From positions 27,088-91,087 of the forward strand of contig CAIQIQ010000151.1 in assembly GCA_903871935.1 (NCBI GenBank): a DNA stretch of 64,000 nt. Direction: 5' to 3'. A program made the position numbers and the translations under genes. This DNA comes from an uncultured Phycisphaerales bacterium (GTDB lineage: Bacteria; Planctomycetota; Phycisphaerae; Tepidisphaerales; Tepidisphaeraceae). This document shows, one piece after another, positions 42,056 to 51,432 of the stretch. Each line of letters opens with the position of its first letter. Positions within the stretch are counted from its first letter, which is position 1. A model generated the notes under the pieces. The model made no database searches. It was not told where the DNA came from and was given only the letters and a program-made list of their open reading frames with translations.

Positions 42056-43507
42056 TCACTTCACCATCACGATCCCAGGCGGCTGCCAGGTGCCTTCACC
42101 AGGCGGCAGGATCGAAGGCGGCGTGGCCTTGGGCCAGTAGAGCCGCATGGCCAGGAAGATCGGGCCGTTGGGCGCCGGCAACCAGTTCGACTCCTTGTCG
42201 GCGCCCGGCGAATCCTTCTGGATGTAGATCGTCAGCGACCCATCCTCGTTCTTCTTCATGGTCGGCAGCATCGGCGAATTGATCAGGTAGCGCCCGATCG
42301 GGTTCTCGATCAGCAGTTGCGTCTTGCCGTCATACATGGTGATGGACCAGAACGCATTGACCGGCGGATAGCTATCGGCAGCGAAGGTGATCGTATAGTT
42401 GTGCTGACTGCCATCGAGCACTTCTCCGTTGGGAAGCCACCGCGTCATCGGATACGCCGCCTCGACGGCATCATTGCCATAGATGCCTGCTTGCGCCGCC
42501 GCAGCGCGGAGCAGCCAGTTGCCATGGTAATACTCACGATTGCCGAACGCCGAGCCCACGCGCCAACCATTGATGTCCTTGCCCATTTTGGCAACCATCG
42601 CCTCCACGTGCTTCTGCCCGCGCTTCATGCCTTCAGCGATCTCCAGTTTGTGCTCCAGCGATAGGTCTTTGAAGCTAAACGCCTTGCCCGGGCCGATGCC
42701 GATCCTGGCCAGCTTCTCGCGGATTTCCTTCTCCTCCGGGCCAGCCGGCGCAAATTGCAGGGCGAAGTCCAGGTACTCGAAGAAGCCCGTCTTCACGAGT
42801 TCCTTGTTGATCTTCGGGAACTCGATGGCCGGCGCAGCAGCAGGAGCTGGTCGGTTCATATATGCCGAGAGCGGCTGGACCTTGTACCCCTCCTGCACCT
42901 TCATCACGTTGGGCATGTCGTCGGGGCCCATGAGTTGGGTGCGGTAGACGGTCAGCGCAAACTGCGTCGAAGCATGGAAGACCTTTTTGATCCCGGAGGG
43001 CACTTCGCCGCTCCAGTCCGGGCCGGCCACAAGGTAGTCACCGGGCTCATTGCCCGTTGCGCGGCTGCCGATGTAACCGTAGTTAAAGCAGTTGCCGTCG
43101 CAGAGCATCACCGAGTAATAGCGGCTCTTCTCGACGGCCGGCACCGAGAGCACCATCGGTTCAGCCCGCAGATCCAGCCATAGCATGGAATAGGGGGTGT
43201 CGCTGTTGGGCGAGATAACGGCCGTGTCTTGGTAGGTAAAGACACGGTGTTCGTTAGAGACCTGATTGAACGGCGCTTTGTACTGCCCGGAGTTCTTGTC
43301 CACGCAGTACTCATACTGCACTGCGTAGTTCATCACGATCGGCAGACCGTAGATGAAGCCTTCCTCGGCAATCTGACGAGTCTCGGCAAACCCGGGAGCG
43401 TTCTTCTGGCCCTTCTCGGCCTGCGAGATCGAATCATGCGAACAACCGCCAGCGAACGTTGTAGCCGCAGCCGCGGCCAGCACTCCAACAAACAATAGCT
43501 TCCTCAT
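42056..43507 (-). CDS. DUF1254/DUF1214 domain lipoprotein
   Basis: A 483-residue exported lipoprotein (lipobox FAGGC; AAGGAGAG before the ATG at 43507). The DUF1254 region is visible as EEGFIYGLPIVMNYAVQYEY and SPNSDTPYSMLWLDLRAEP; the DUF1214 region as YGNDAVEAAYPMTRW, GSQHNYTITFAADSYPPVNAFW and SITMYDGKTQLL. Proteins of this type often neighbour arylsulfatase genes, MscS-like channels and HAD hydrolases, as here. The biochemical role is unknown. Confidence 0.9.
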   Translation of the reverse strand: MRKLLFVGVLAAAAATTFAGGCSHDSISQAEKGQKNAPGFAETRQIAEEGFIYGLPIVMNYAVQYEYCVDKNSGQYKAPFNQVSNEHRVFTYQDTAVISPNSDTPYSMLWLDLRAEPMVLSVPAVEKSRYYSVMLCDGNCFNYGYIGSRATGNEPGDYLVAGPDWSGEVPSGIKKVFHASTQFALTVYRTQLMGPDDMPNVMKVQEGYKVQPLSAYMNRPAPAAAPAIEFPKINKELVKTGFFEYLDFALQFAPAGPEEKEIREKLARIGIGPGKAFSFKDLSLEHKLEIAEGMKRGQKHVEAMVAKMGKDINGWRVGSAFGNREYYHGNWLLRAAAAQAGIYGNDAVEAAYPMTRWLPNGEVLDGSQHNYTITFAADSYPPVNAFWSITMYDGKTQLLIENPIGRYLINSPMLPTMKKNEDGSLTIYIQKDSPGADKESNWLPAPNGPIFLAMRLYWPKATPPSILPPGEGTWQPPGIVMVK

Positions 43508-43647
43508 GCGCTCTCCTTGTGTTGATAAGAGACCAAATCGCCGACTACCCGTTTTCCGGACGGCCGGCGGGATTCAATCGTACGCTGTCGCGCCAGCGTT
43601 CCGCTGGGCGTGTCTGTCTATGCAACCACGAGCAAGCCGTATCGGTC

Positions 43648-44031
43648 TCACGGTGTCGCATCTCCTTCCGATCGAGCCGGCGTTGAGAGCGACAAATCCG
43701 CGATCCGAGCCCTCGCCAGCAGTACTGTCAGGGCGGCATGCGCCACCACGGCAGGCCACAGTAGCGCACCAGCCCATTCGGTGCCGATACCGACATAAGC
43801 CAGGTAGAGCGTGGCAAGGGCGGTGTAGATCCACATCCCAAGCCACACTGAGCCGGACGAGCAGCCGACGCCCAGCGCCAGCAGGGCAATGCCCAATACG
43901 CGCGCCACCGGGACGGCGACTCCGGTAAGCTCCGTACCCAGCAGCAGCCGCCCGACCAGCGCAGGGCCGATAAGCAACGCCAACCCCGTCGCAGTTTCAC
44001 CGGCGGCAGCAAGGAGCAGCACTCTTTTCAT
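43648..44031 (-). CDS. Small four-helix membrane protein
   Basis: A 127-residue membrane protein and intact paralogue of the frameshifted gene at 29229-29610. Its helices are VLLLAAAGETATGLALLIGPALV, VARVLGIALLALGVGC, MWIYTALATLYLAYVGIGTEW and LLWPAVVAHAALTVLLA. The opening MKRVLLLAAAGE aligns with MKSLLTITALIE. The C terminus is short and charged. It lies between a large sulfatase and the DUF1254 lipoprotein. Function unknown. Confidence 0.78.
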   Translation of the reverse strand: MKRVLLLAAAGETATGLALLIGPALVGRLLLGTELTGVAVPVARVLGIALLALGVGCSSGSVWLGMWIYTALATLYLAYVGIGTEWAGALLWPAVVAHAALTVLLARARIADLSLSTPARSEGDATP

Positions 44032-44075
44032 CGCCTCTGTTCCCAGTCCTTTCGCTCTCGCGATCTGGTTGGCAT

Positions 44076-46772
44076 CTAGTGCGTGGACGTGTCAATCGGC
44101 TCCGCCTCCGGTACCGCCGTAGTCCCCAGTTCCACCTTGGGCTCCGCCGGCGCCTCGGGCAGTGGTTCGAGCTTAAACGTCAATTTGTCAATCGTGCCGG
44201 TGAACTTGAACGGAACTTCGTAGCGATACTTCAGCATCGCGACACCGGTGCGCGTGTCGCTGCCGACGTCGAAGGTTTCGTCCTCGGGGAACGTGACGGG
44301 GATGCCATGTTCCATGGAGTTCCTGGCCACTTCCTTTCCATCCACCCAGAGCACGCCCTTCCCGCTCTTGCCCAGGCCCGGCTCATCGGGCTTGTAATCA
44401 AAGACAATGGTGTGTTTGCCGGCGGCCAGTGCCGGCCCGGCCCATGTGGTGCGCTTGAGGTTGAGCAGGTTGTAGAGGAAGACCGGCTTGCCCCGGCCAA
44501 TATTGACGATGTGAGTGGTGAACACCGCGACCACCAAGAGCGCGGCGGATAGCACGATCAATTTGCCTATCCCCATTTTCAGGCCCGACCACTGCTTAGT
44601 CCGCCCTCGCCAGACCAATAACAACCCAAATGCCAAGAATCCCAGGCCCACATTTCGGAAGAAGCCCGCGTTAGACCACCAGTTGAAGGCGGGACTCAGA
44701 AACAAGCCGTAGCCGCCGAAGCGCCCGCCGTCGGTGACGATCATGCCTTCGGCGCCACCGTCGGGGATCGTGACTTCGGCGGTGATGGTGTAGTTCTTAT
44801 TCAGGATGTTCGGAGCCCCGCTGTTGGGCACGCCGGTCAGGCCTCCCGAGTAGGTGAATTCCGTTCGTCGGCCCGCGAGGCTTGGCTTGGGCGCGTTCCA
44901 ACGCGCGAGCGTCGAGTTGTCCATCGGGAGCACGTTATTCTTCGCCGCTTCGGCGTAGAAGAGATCCTGCATCTCCTTGAGCTTGTCAGGCAGCTTGGCC
45001 GCCAGGTCGTTGGATTCTGTGGGATCTTCCGCGACGTTGTAGAGTTCCCACTTGTATCCGGTGATCACGTCGGGCGCGGGCTTCGTGCTCAGTTCCCACG
45101 GCAGCGTCGCCGGGGTCGTGCAGGCCACCCATCCTTCATGGTAGATGGCGCGATTGCCTAGCATCTCGAAATACTGCGTCGTACGTTTGGAGGGGACGCT
45201 GGCACCGTCCTTGCCCCAAGTGTAAGCCATGCTCACACCGTCCATGGGACGTTGCGCGACGCCGTTGATCGTCTCTGGCTGTGGGATGCCGGCCGCTTCG
45301 AGGATGGTCGGGGCGATGTCAATCATGTGGTGGAACTGGCTGCGGACGCCGCCCACGTCCGTGATGTGGCCGGGCCACGACATGGCCACCCCCTGGGCCG
45401 TCCCGCCGAAATGCGACGCCACCTGCTTCACCCACTTGAACGGTGTGTCCATCGCCCATGCCCAAGGCGCGGCATAGTGCGGGAACGTCTTGTCCGATCC
45501 CCAGAATGGATACCAGAGATACTGCGCTTTCACGGGCACGGGCACGCCATTGAAGGTCGTGAACTCGTTCGGCGTGCCGTTGAGCATCCCTTCGGCGCTG
45601 GCGCCGTTGTCACCGCTGATGTAGATGATCAGCGTGTTGTCGAGTTGTCCCATGTCTTCGACGGCCTGGATGACGCGGCCAATCTCATGGTCGGTGTAGG
45701 CGAGGTAGGCGCCATAGACATCCGCTTGCTTGATGAAGAGCTTCTTTTCCAGCTCACCAAGCGAGTCCCATTTCGGCAGGGTGTCGGGCCATTCGGTCAG
45801 TTGGGCGTTTGCGGGCATGATGCCGAGCCGCTTTTGATTGGCGAAGGTGGTTTCGCGCAGCTTGTTCCAGCCGCCATCGAAGAGATGCATGTCGCTGATC
45901 TTCTTGATCCACTCCTCGGTCGGATGATGCGGCGAATGGGTGCCGCCGGGGACATAATAGACCAGGAACGGTTTCTCTGGCGCGACCGCCTTGATGCCCT
46001 TCATGTACTGGATCGCCTCGTTGGCCATCTCGGTGGTCAGGTTCCAGGTGCCCGACGGCTTGCCCTCGAAGGGATAAATGGGCGTCGTATTGCGGAACAG
46101 GTTTGGCTGCCATTGACTGGCGTCGCCGCCGACGAACCCATAGAAATACTCGAAGCCCATGCCCACCGGCCACTGGTCAAACGGCCCGGCCGCGGTTGAC
46201 TGATAGGAGGGCGTGTTGTGTTCCTTGCCGAACCACGAGGTCGCGTAACCGTTATCCTTCAGGATGCTCCCGATTGTGCCGTTCGCTTTCACAATGATCG
46301 AGTCATAGCCCGGATAGCCGGTGGTGATCTCCCCCACGACGCCAAAGCCCGCGACGTGATGATTGCGACCCGTGATCAAGGCCGCGCGCGTGGGTGAGGA
46401 GAGTGACGTGGAGTGAAAATTGGTGAAACGCAGCCCGCTGTTCGCCACGCGATCCAGGGCCGGTGTCGGAATTACACCGCCGAACGTGCCCGGCGCTCCG
46501 AAGCCGCAGTCGTCCGTCATGATGAGCAGCACATTGGGCGCGCCCTTCGGCGGCACGACGCGCGGTGCCCACCAGGGTTTTGATTCGGACGCTTTGATGT
46601 TGATCTCGCCGCCAAATCTCGGATCCGGGAGCGGGAGGTGTTTGCCGCCAGTAGTGGTCGTGGCATCGGGCGCCCCCAATTGGCCAGTGACGTCCTGCGC
46701 GGGTGACATGCTGCCCGTCAATAACACAGCAACGCCCAAACTGGCTATTGCGATGGCTGATCTGGTCGTCAT
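44076..46772 (-). CDS. Large arylsulfatase-like protein, Ser-type active site, with a membrane hairpin in its C-terminal domain
   Basis: An 898-residue exported sulfatase from the ATG at 46772 (AAGGAGCT upstream). The signal helix is IAIASLGVAVLLTGSMSPAQ. The sulfatase body is canonical: NVLLIMTDDCGFGAPGTFGG, WFGKEHNTPSY, YVPGGTHSPHHP and ISGDNGASAEG. The formylglycine site reads SLSSPTRAALITGRNHH, so the catalytic position (residue 125, codon TCC at 46398-46400) is Ser, not Cys. In the C-terminal beta-sandwich, residues about 692-758 form two hydrophobic helices (VGLGFLAFGLLLVW and LIVLSAALLVVAVFTTHIV), absent from the paralogue at 48696. Such a Ser-type enzyme would need the radical-SAM maturase at 51433, not FGE. 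Confidence 0.94.
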   Translation of the reverse strand: MTTRSAIAIASLGVAVLLTGSMSPAQDVTGQLGAPDATTTTGGKHLPLPDPRFGGEINIKASESKPWWAPRVVPPKGAPNVLLIMTDDCGFGAPGTFGGVIPTPALDRVANSGLRFTNFHSTSLSSPTRAALITGRNHHVAGFGVVGEITTGYPGYDSIIVKANGTIGSILKDNGYATSWFGKEHNTPSYQSTAAGPFDQWPVGMGFEYFYGFVGGDASQWQPNLFRNTTPIYPFEGKPSGTWNLTTEMANEAIQYMKGIKAVAPEKPFLVYYVPGGTHSPHHPTEEWIKKISDMHLFDGGWNKLRETTFANQKRLGIMPANAQLTEWPDTLPKWDSLGELEKKLFIKQADVYGAYLAYTDHEIGRVIQAVEDMGQLDNTLIIYISGDNGASAEGMLNGTPNEFTTFNGVPVPVKAQYLWYPFWGSDKTFPHYAAPWAWAMDTPFKWVKQVASHFGGTAQGVAMSWPGHITDVGGVRSQFHHMIDIAPTILEAAGIPQPETINGVAQRPMDGVSMAYTWGKDGASVPSKRTTQYFEMLGNRAIYHEGWVACTTPATLPWELSTKPAPDVITGYKWELYNVAEDPTESNDLAAKLPDKLKEMQDLFYAEAAKNNVLPMDNSTLARWNAPKPSLAGRRTEFTYSGGLTGVPNSGAPNILNKNYTITAEVTIPDGGAEGMIVTDGGRFGGYGLFLSPAFNWWSNAGFFRNVGLGFLAFGLLLVWRGRTKQWSGLKMGIGKLIVLSAALLVVAVFTTHIVNIGRGKPVFLYNLLNLKRTTWAGPALAAGKHTIVFDYKPDEPGLGKSGKGVLWVDGKEVARNSMEHGIPVTFPEDETFDVGSDTRTGVAMLKYRYEVPFKFTGTIDKLTFKLEPLPEAPAEPKVELGTTAVPEAEPIDTSTH

Positions 46773-46825
46773 CCGAGAGCTCCTTGGTTGGAGGAAAACT
46801 GTCCTCACTTTGGTCTATGCACCGA

Positions 46826-46843
46826 CCGCTCCTTTCGGGGCGG
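46826..46843. terminator. Short stem-loop between mscS-like and sulfatase genes
   Basis: CCGCTCC/GGGGCGG with loop TTTC (read as GAAA on the minus strand). It lies just after the mscS stop at 46866. One pair is wobble on the plus strand and mismatched on the minus, so it is weaker than the related hairpins at 34148 and 48644. Confidence 0.4.
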
Positions 46844-46865
46844 CTAGCATGTTCTGCACTCGAGT

Positions 46866-48599
46866 TCACCGCTGCGGCTTGTTTTTTTCCACTTTCGCGG
46901 CAGCCTCGTCATATTGCCTGGCCACCACCACATTGGTCGCGTTGGCTGCGGGAACAGCCTGCGTGCCTGGTGAGGCAGGTGCCGAGGAAGACTTGCTTTG
47001 TTCAACGATCTCCATGGTATGCAGAAGTACATCCTGCTGGATAGTCAGGAATTCATCGGTATCCCGAGTGTTCGCGTAGGCAACCACCTCGATCTCGGCG
47101 GAATTGCCGGTGAATCCGGTGAGGCGAGCCCGCGCCGTTTCGCGGTGCAGCATGGAGTGCTTGTGAAGCATTTCCTCGATCGCAGCCAGCAAATAGCGGA
47201 CGCGGTCGCGTGCGTCGCCCGGCAGAGTGATCACGGTTCGGATGAGCATGCGTTCGCGCTCGGTCATGTTCACGATGGACATCTTCGAGAGCATGCCATT
47301 GGGGATCGTAGTGACCGTTCGGTCAGCGCCGCGGATGCGTGTGGAGCGGATCCCGATCTCCTCAACCGTGCCGATGTCGGTGCCATACTTGCAGAGGTGA
47401 CCGACGCGGATAGGCCGGTCGGCGAAGATGTTGAGGCCGCCGATGAGGTTTTCGATAGTAGGTTGGGCGGAGAGGGCGATGGCCAGGCCGCCGACGCCAA
47501 GGCCGGCGATGACGCCGTAGACGGGCACACCGATGCGGTCGGCACCGGTGACCAGCAAGGTGATGGCGGCCGCCATTCCAAGCAAGCGCGTACAGATGCG
47601 GGTGAGGTGGGCATCGATGCTCTGTCGCTTGATGCGAGGCGACGAGATGATGGCCTCGGCGATCACATCGGTGATACGCCAGCTCAGCCACGCGCCGGCG
47701 AGGTAGATCATCGCCGTGGCGATCATTTGGGCGATTATGCCGGCCTCTCCGCGGATGTTGATCTGCAGAAGGACCAAGTAAGCGACGACTGGTGTTGCCA
47801 CGAGGACATAGAACGGCAGGGCCAGGCGGGCGACGGACTGCAGGAAGGGCCGATCCTCGCCGACTCGGCGGGACAGGCGGTATGCGACGCGCAGCACTGC
47901 CAGGAAGAGCACAAGCACGATGACCAGGGCGAGCCACTTCCAGACAGACTCGCCCGCTACGGGCGCCTGGAGCCAGGCGGGCATCGCCTCAATCGCTGTG
48001 TAAGGAATGAGCCAGCCGCCGCCTAGTACGGCGGTTTCATACGAGTTGCGCAGCGGAACGGCTCGAACGTAGGGCAGGTCGCGGGTGCGTGCGTAATACT
48101 CCTCGGCGCTGGCAACTGTATGGGGGCTGAATACGAAATCGCCGCTTTGTGGTCCGCTGGCGATACGCACGATCGCGATCGGGGTATTAGGGATCACCCA
48201 TCGTGGGGGATCGCCGGACAGCGATTTGAGGTCATCCTTGCCGGGCACGGTTTCCAGTGGAGGCAGGTCAATCCTGGATAGCGTTTCGTAGATGGCCAGT
48301 GCCGCCGCAGCGCCCCTCTTGGCGCGGGCGGCGGGGGGAACTTCGCTCAGGTCCAGGCACCCGACGACGGGGTCGGCGAGTTCGACCAGGTGTGCGAAGC
48401 CTGAGCGCGTGGGGTTTTGGCGATATCCCCCGGCGATGAAATCGCCGACTTTGTCGGCCGACTCGAGGAACAGCTTGAGTGTTGCCCGCGGACTTGAGCG
48501 ATCCGGCGGCAGGAGAGGTGATGGATTCTGCTGCGCCATCGCCATTGATGAGGCCAGCAGGGCGGTGCAGCAGGCCAAGACAAATGTGAGTGGTCTCAT
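46866..48599 (-). CDS. MscS-family mechanosensitive channel with a periplasmic N-terminal domain
   Basis: A 577-residue protein from the ATG at 48599. The signal peptide is MRPLTFVLACCTALLASSMAMA. A periplasmic region of about 190 residues follows. Then come about five membrane helices: WLALVIVLVLFLAVLRV, LPFYVLVATPVVAYLVLL, AQMIATAMIYLAGAWL, LLGMAAAITLLVTGA and the pore helix VIAGLGVGGLAIALSAQPTIENL. The beta domain carries PIRVGHLCKYGTDIGTVEEIGIRSTRIR. The tail is Ala-rich. MscS channels release solutes at hypo-osmotic shock. It lies between two large sulfatases. Confidence 0.92.
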   Translation of the reverse strand: MRPLTFVLACCTALLASSMAMAQQNPSPLLPPDRSSPRATLKLFLESADKVGDFIAGGYRQNPTRSGFAHLVELADPVVGCLDLSEVPPAARAKRGAAAALAIYETLSRIDLPPLETVPGKDDLKSLSGDPPRWVIPNTPIAIVRIASGPQSGDFVFSPHTVASAEEYYARTRDLPYVRAVPLRNSYETAVLGGGWLIPYTAIEAMPAWLQAPVAGESVWKWLALVIVLVLFLAVLRVAYRLSRRVGEDRPFLQSVARLALPFYVLVATPVVAYLVLLQINIRGEAGIIAQMIATAMIYLAGAWLSWRITDVIAEAIISSPRIKRQSIDAHLTRICTRLLGMAAAITLLVTGADRIGVPVYGVIAGLGVGGLAIALSAQPTIENLIGGLNIFADRPIRVGHLCKYGTDIGTVEEIGIRSTRIRGADRTVTTIPNGMLSKMSIVNMTERERMLIRTVITLPGDARDRVRYLLAAIEEMLHKHSMLHRETARARLTGFTGNSAEIEVVAYANTRDTDEFLTIQQDVLLHTMEIVEQSKSSSAPASPGTQAVPAANATNVVVARQYDEAAAKVEKNKPQR

Positions 48600-48643
48600 C
48601 GACGTTCTCGGGTTTGCGGTGGATCCGAGCGGCAGCACGTATG

Positions 48644-48673
48644 CGCCGGCCGCCCCTTTCAGGACGGCCGGCG
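48644..48673 (-). terminator. 13-bp stem-loop with GAAA tetraloop after the second large sulfatase gene
   Basis: Arms 48644-48656 and 48661-48673, loop GAAA on the minus strand, with two G-U pairs that favour the minus-strand RNA. It lies 23 bases after the sulfatase stop at 48696, the same layout as at 34148-34179. Confidence 0.65.
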
Positions 48674-48695
48674 TGGTTCGTGGGGCAGCGTGCCT

Positions 48696-51287
48696 CTACT
48701 CTCGGCCCGCTTCCATCTTCTTCTGCGCTTCCTCAAGCTTCTTGATGTCTTCCGGCGAGAGCTTGGGGCGGTCGATGCTCAGCGTCACCTTGTTCAGCTT
48801 CCCGGTGAACGCAAACGGCGGCTGATAGTCGGCGTCGTTCACGCTCGTGAGCGTGTCGGAGCCGATGTCCAGCCCCTCGTCGAGGTTGAGCATGAAGGGA
48901 ATGGTGTGCTCTATGCTGGCTCTAGCAACCTCCTTGCCATCGATCTTGAGCACGCCCTCGCCGCCTTGGCCGACGCCCGCCGGGCTCCCGAACGCCAAGG
49001 TTCCCATGCCAAGACCGGCATATTTGAAATCGTACTCCAGGACATGCTTGCCAGGAGTCAGCTCCGCGGAGCTCTCCCATCGCTCGCGTTTGAGATCCAC
49101 CAGGTTCCAGCAGAACACGGGCTTGTTCTTCAGAACATAGAGCCCGAACCCGCCGAAGCGACCACCCTCGGTGATCAGCATCCCTTCGACCCCGTTTTCA
49201 GGAACCTCAACATCGGCCTTGATGACAAACGAGGCGTTGAGGACCGAGGGCGCATCGCCCAGCGGAATGCCCATTATCGGCCGGGTCCATGTGAACTGGC
49301 TGCGACCCTCGGTGAGGCTGGGTCGCGGCGTCAGGAGGCGCGCAATGTACGAGTCATCGATCGGCAGCACCTGGTATTTCTTCGCTTCGTCCATGAACAT
49401 CGCTTTGAGTTCCTCAAGCTTCTGAGGCTGCTTGGCCGCGAGGTCGGTGGATTGTGAGAAGTCGTTGTTCAGGTCATAGAGTTCCCACGGGTATTGCGTG
49501 ACACTCTCTTTCGGCACGGTCTGCACCCACGGCGGACGCATGACCTTCGTGCAAGCCAGCCAGCCCTCGTGGTAGATCGCCCGGTTGCCGAACATCTCGA
49601 AGTACTGCGTCTTGTGCGCTGACGGAGCGTTCGCGTTCTTTGCATCGAAGGTGTACATCATGCTGACGCCTTCGATCGGGCTTTGCTTGATGCCGTCAAC
49701 GACCTCCGGCTGCTTGATGTTCGCCGCTTCGAGGATCGTGGGTACCACGTCGATTACGTGGTGGAACTGGTGGCGAATGCCGCCCTTGTCCTTGATCACG
49801 TTCGGCCAGGAGATCGCCATGCCCTGGCGGATGCCGCCCAGGTGCGAGGCGATCTGCTTGGTCCATGTGAACGGCGTGTCAAATGCCCAGGCCCACGGCA
49901 CCGCCATGTGGTTGTAGGTTTTGTCCGTGCCCCAAACGTCGTAGAAATTCTTGAGCTGCGCCTCGACGGGCACAACGGCGCCGTTGAACATCGCGATCTC
50001 GTTGGGCGTGCCGACCAGCGTGCCCTCCGAACTGGTCCCGTTATCGCCGGTGATGTAGATGATCAGCGTGTTGTCGAGCTTGCCCGCGTCCTCGACCGCC
50101 TGGATCACGCGGCCAATCTCATGGTCGGTGTAGGCCTCATAGGCGGCGAAGATGTCAGCCTGCTTGATGAACATCTTCTTCTCATCGGGAGTGCACTCGT
50201 CCCAGTCCTTCAGCAGGCCCTTGGGCCAGGGCGTGAGGACTGCATTCGGCGGGACCACACCCAGTTTCTTCTGGTTAGCGAAGATCGTCTCGCGCAGTTT
50301 GTTCCAACCGCCGTCGAACAGATGCATCGCGCTGATCTTGTCGGCCCATTCCTTGGTCGGGTGGTGCGGCGCGTGCGTACCGCCGGGCGTGTAGTGGATG
50401 AAGAAGGGTTGATCCGGACTGACCGCGTTGATCCGGTTCATGTATTCGATGGCGTCGTCGGCCATCGCAGTCGTCAGATTCCAGGTGCCGGGCGCCTTAC
50501 CCTCGAAGGGATATATCTGCGTGGTATTGCGGAACAGGTTCGGCTGCCACTGGTTGGTATCGCCGCCCATGAACCCGTAGAAGTACTCGAAGCCCATCCC
50601 GACGGGCCACTGGTCGAATGGACCGGCCTGGCTGCACTCGTACGACGGCGTGTTGTGTTCCTTCCCGAACCATGACGTGCGATAGCCGTTGTCCTTGAGG
50701 ATGCGGCCGACCGTCGCCTTGTCCTTGGTGATGACGCTGTTGTAGCCTGGGAAGCCTGTGGCGATCTCGGAGACCACGCCAAAGCCGGCCGAGTGATGAT
50801 TTCGCCCCGTGATCAGCGCTGCACGCGTCGGCGAGGAAAGCGCGCAGGAATTAAAGTTGGTAAATCGCAGACCATTCGCGGCAACGCGATCCATCGCCGG
50901 CGTCGGGATGACGCCGCCGAAGGTGCTCGACACGCCGTAGCCGGCGTCGTCAGTCATGATCAGCAGGACATTGGGCGCGCCCTTGGGCGGCACGACGCGC
51001 GGCGCCCACCATGGCTTCGACCCCGAGGCTGTCTCCTGGATCACGCCGCCGAACTTCATGTCTGGGGCAGGCAGTTCCTTGCCATCGATGGACCGGGATG
51101 CACTGGGCGAACCTGGCGTGCCATAGATAGAGCCCCCGGTGGACTTCTGCCCCGGGGCAGGCCCGGAAGCGGTGGCTTGCTCATGCTCTGTGCATCCGGT
51201 GCCAGCCAAGCCAAGTCCCACTCCAATCGCGGCCGCGATTACTTTTGTCATCCGCCACGTACGCCGTCGCGTAACCTTCCCTTGCAT
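48696..51287 (-). CDS. Large arylsulfatase-like lipoprotein, Ser-type active site
   Basis: An 863-residue exported sulfatase. The start is set at the ATG at 51287 (AAAGGACGG upstream); an ATG at 51251 also begins a signal helix. The lipobox is LAGTGC. The body shares KPWWAPRVVPPKGAPNVLL, WFGKEHNTPSY, FIHYTPGGTHAPHHP and ITGDNGTSSEG with the sulfatase at 44076. The formylglycine site is ALSSPTRAALITGRNHH; the catalytic residue 151 (codon TCC, 50835-50837) is Ser. The C-terminal beta-sandwich (EGGRFGGFGLYVLKNKPVF, VPFMLNLDE-like, PKLSPEDIKKLEEA) is uninterrupted. The upstream neighbour across a 145-base gap is the radical-SAM sulfatase maturase. Confidence 0.94.
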   Translation of the reverse strand: MQGKVTRRRTWRMTKVIAAAIGVGLGLAGTGCTEHEQATASGPAPGQKSTGGSIYGTPGSPSASRSIDGKELPAPDMKFGGVIQETASGSKPWWAPRVVPPKGAPNVLLIMTDDAGYGVSSTFGGVIPTPAMDRVAANGLRFTNFNSCALSSPTRAALITGRNHHSAGFGVVSEIATGFPGYNSVITKDKATVGRILKDNGYRTSWFGKEHNTPSYECSQAGPFDQWPVGMGFEYFYGFMGGDTNQWQPNLFRNTTQIYPFEGKAPGTWNLTTAMADDAIEYMNRINAVSPDQPFFIHYTPGGTHAPHHPTKEWADKISAMHLFDGGWNKLRETIFANQKKLGVVPPNAVLTPWPKGLLKDWDECTPDEKKMFIKQADIFAAYEAYTDHEIGRVIQAVEDAGKLDNTLIIYITGDNGTSSEGTLVGTPNEIAMFNGAVVPVEAQLKNFYDVWGTDKTYNHMAVPWAWAFDTPFTWTKQIASHLGGIRQGMAISWPNVIKDKGGIRHQFHHVIDVVPTILEAANIKQPEVVDGIKQSPIEGVSMMYTFDAKNANAPSAHKTQYFEMFGNRAIYHEGWLACTKVMRPPWVQTVPKESVTQYPWELYDLNNDFSQSTDLAAKQPQKLEELKAMFMDEAKKYQVLPIDDSYIARLLTPRPSLTEGRSQFTWTRPIMGIPLGDAPSVLNASFVIKADVEVPENGVEGMLITEGGRFGGFGLYVLKNKPVFCWNLVDLKRERWESSAELTPGKHVLEYDFKYAGLGMGTLAFGSPAGVGQGGEGVLKIDGKEVARASIEHTIPFMLNLDEGLDIGSDTLTSVNDADYQPPFAFTGKLNKVTLSIDRPKLSPEDIKKLEEAQKKMEAGRE

Positions 51288-51432
51288 AATCCGTCCTTTC
51301 CCTGCTGATATAATGGCAAGACACGCATGACGGCCGCCCTGCGCGGCGCACGGCATCTTCGCGAAACGACTATAGCAGTTTCGACTGTGTGATGCATCGC
51401 ACAAAATGCGCGGAAGGCGCATCGGCCGGCGA

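Noticed and set aside
45252..46199. Plus-strand open frame opposite the large sulfatase
   Set aside because: Same reason: no domain, and the opposite strand has continuous sulfatase motifs.
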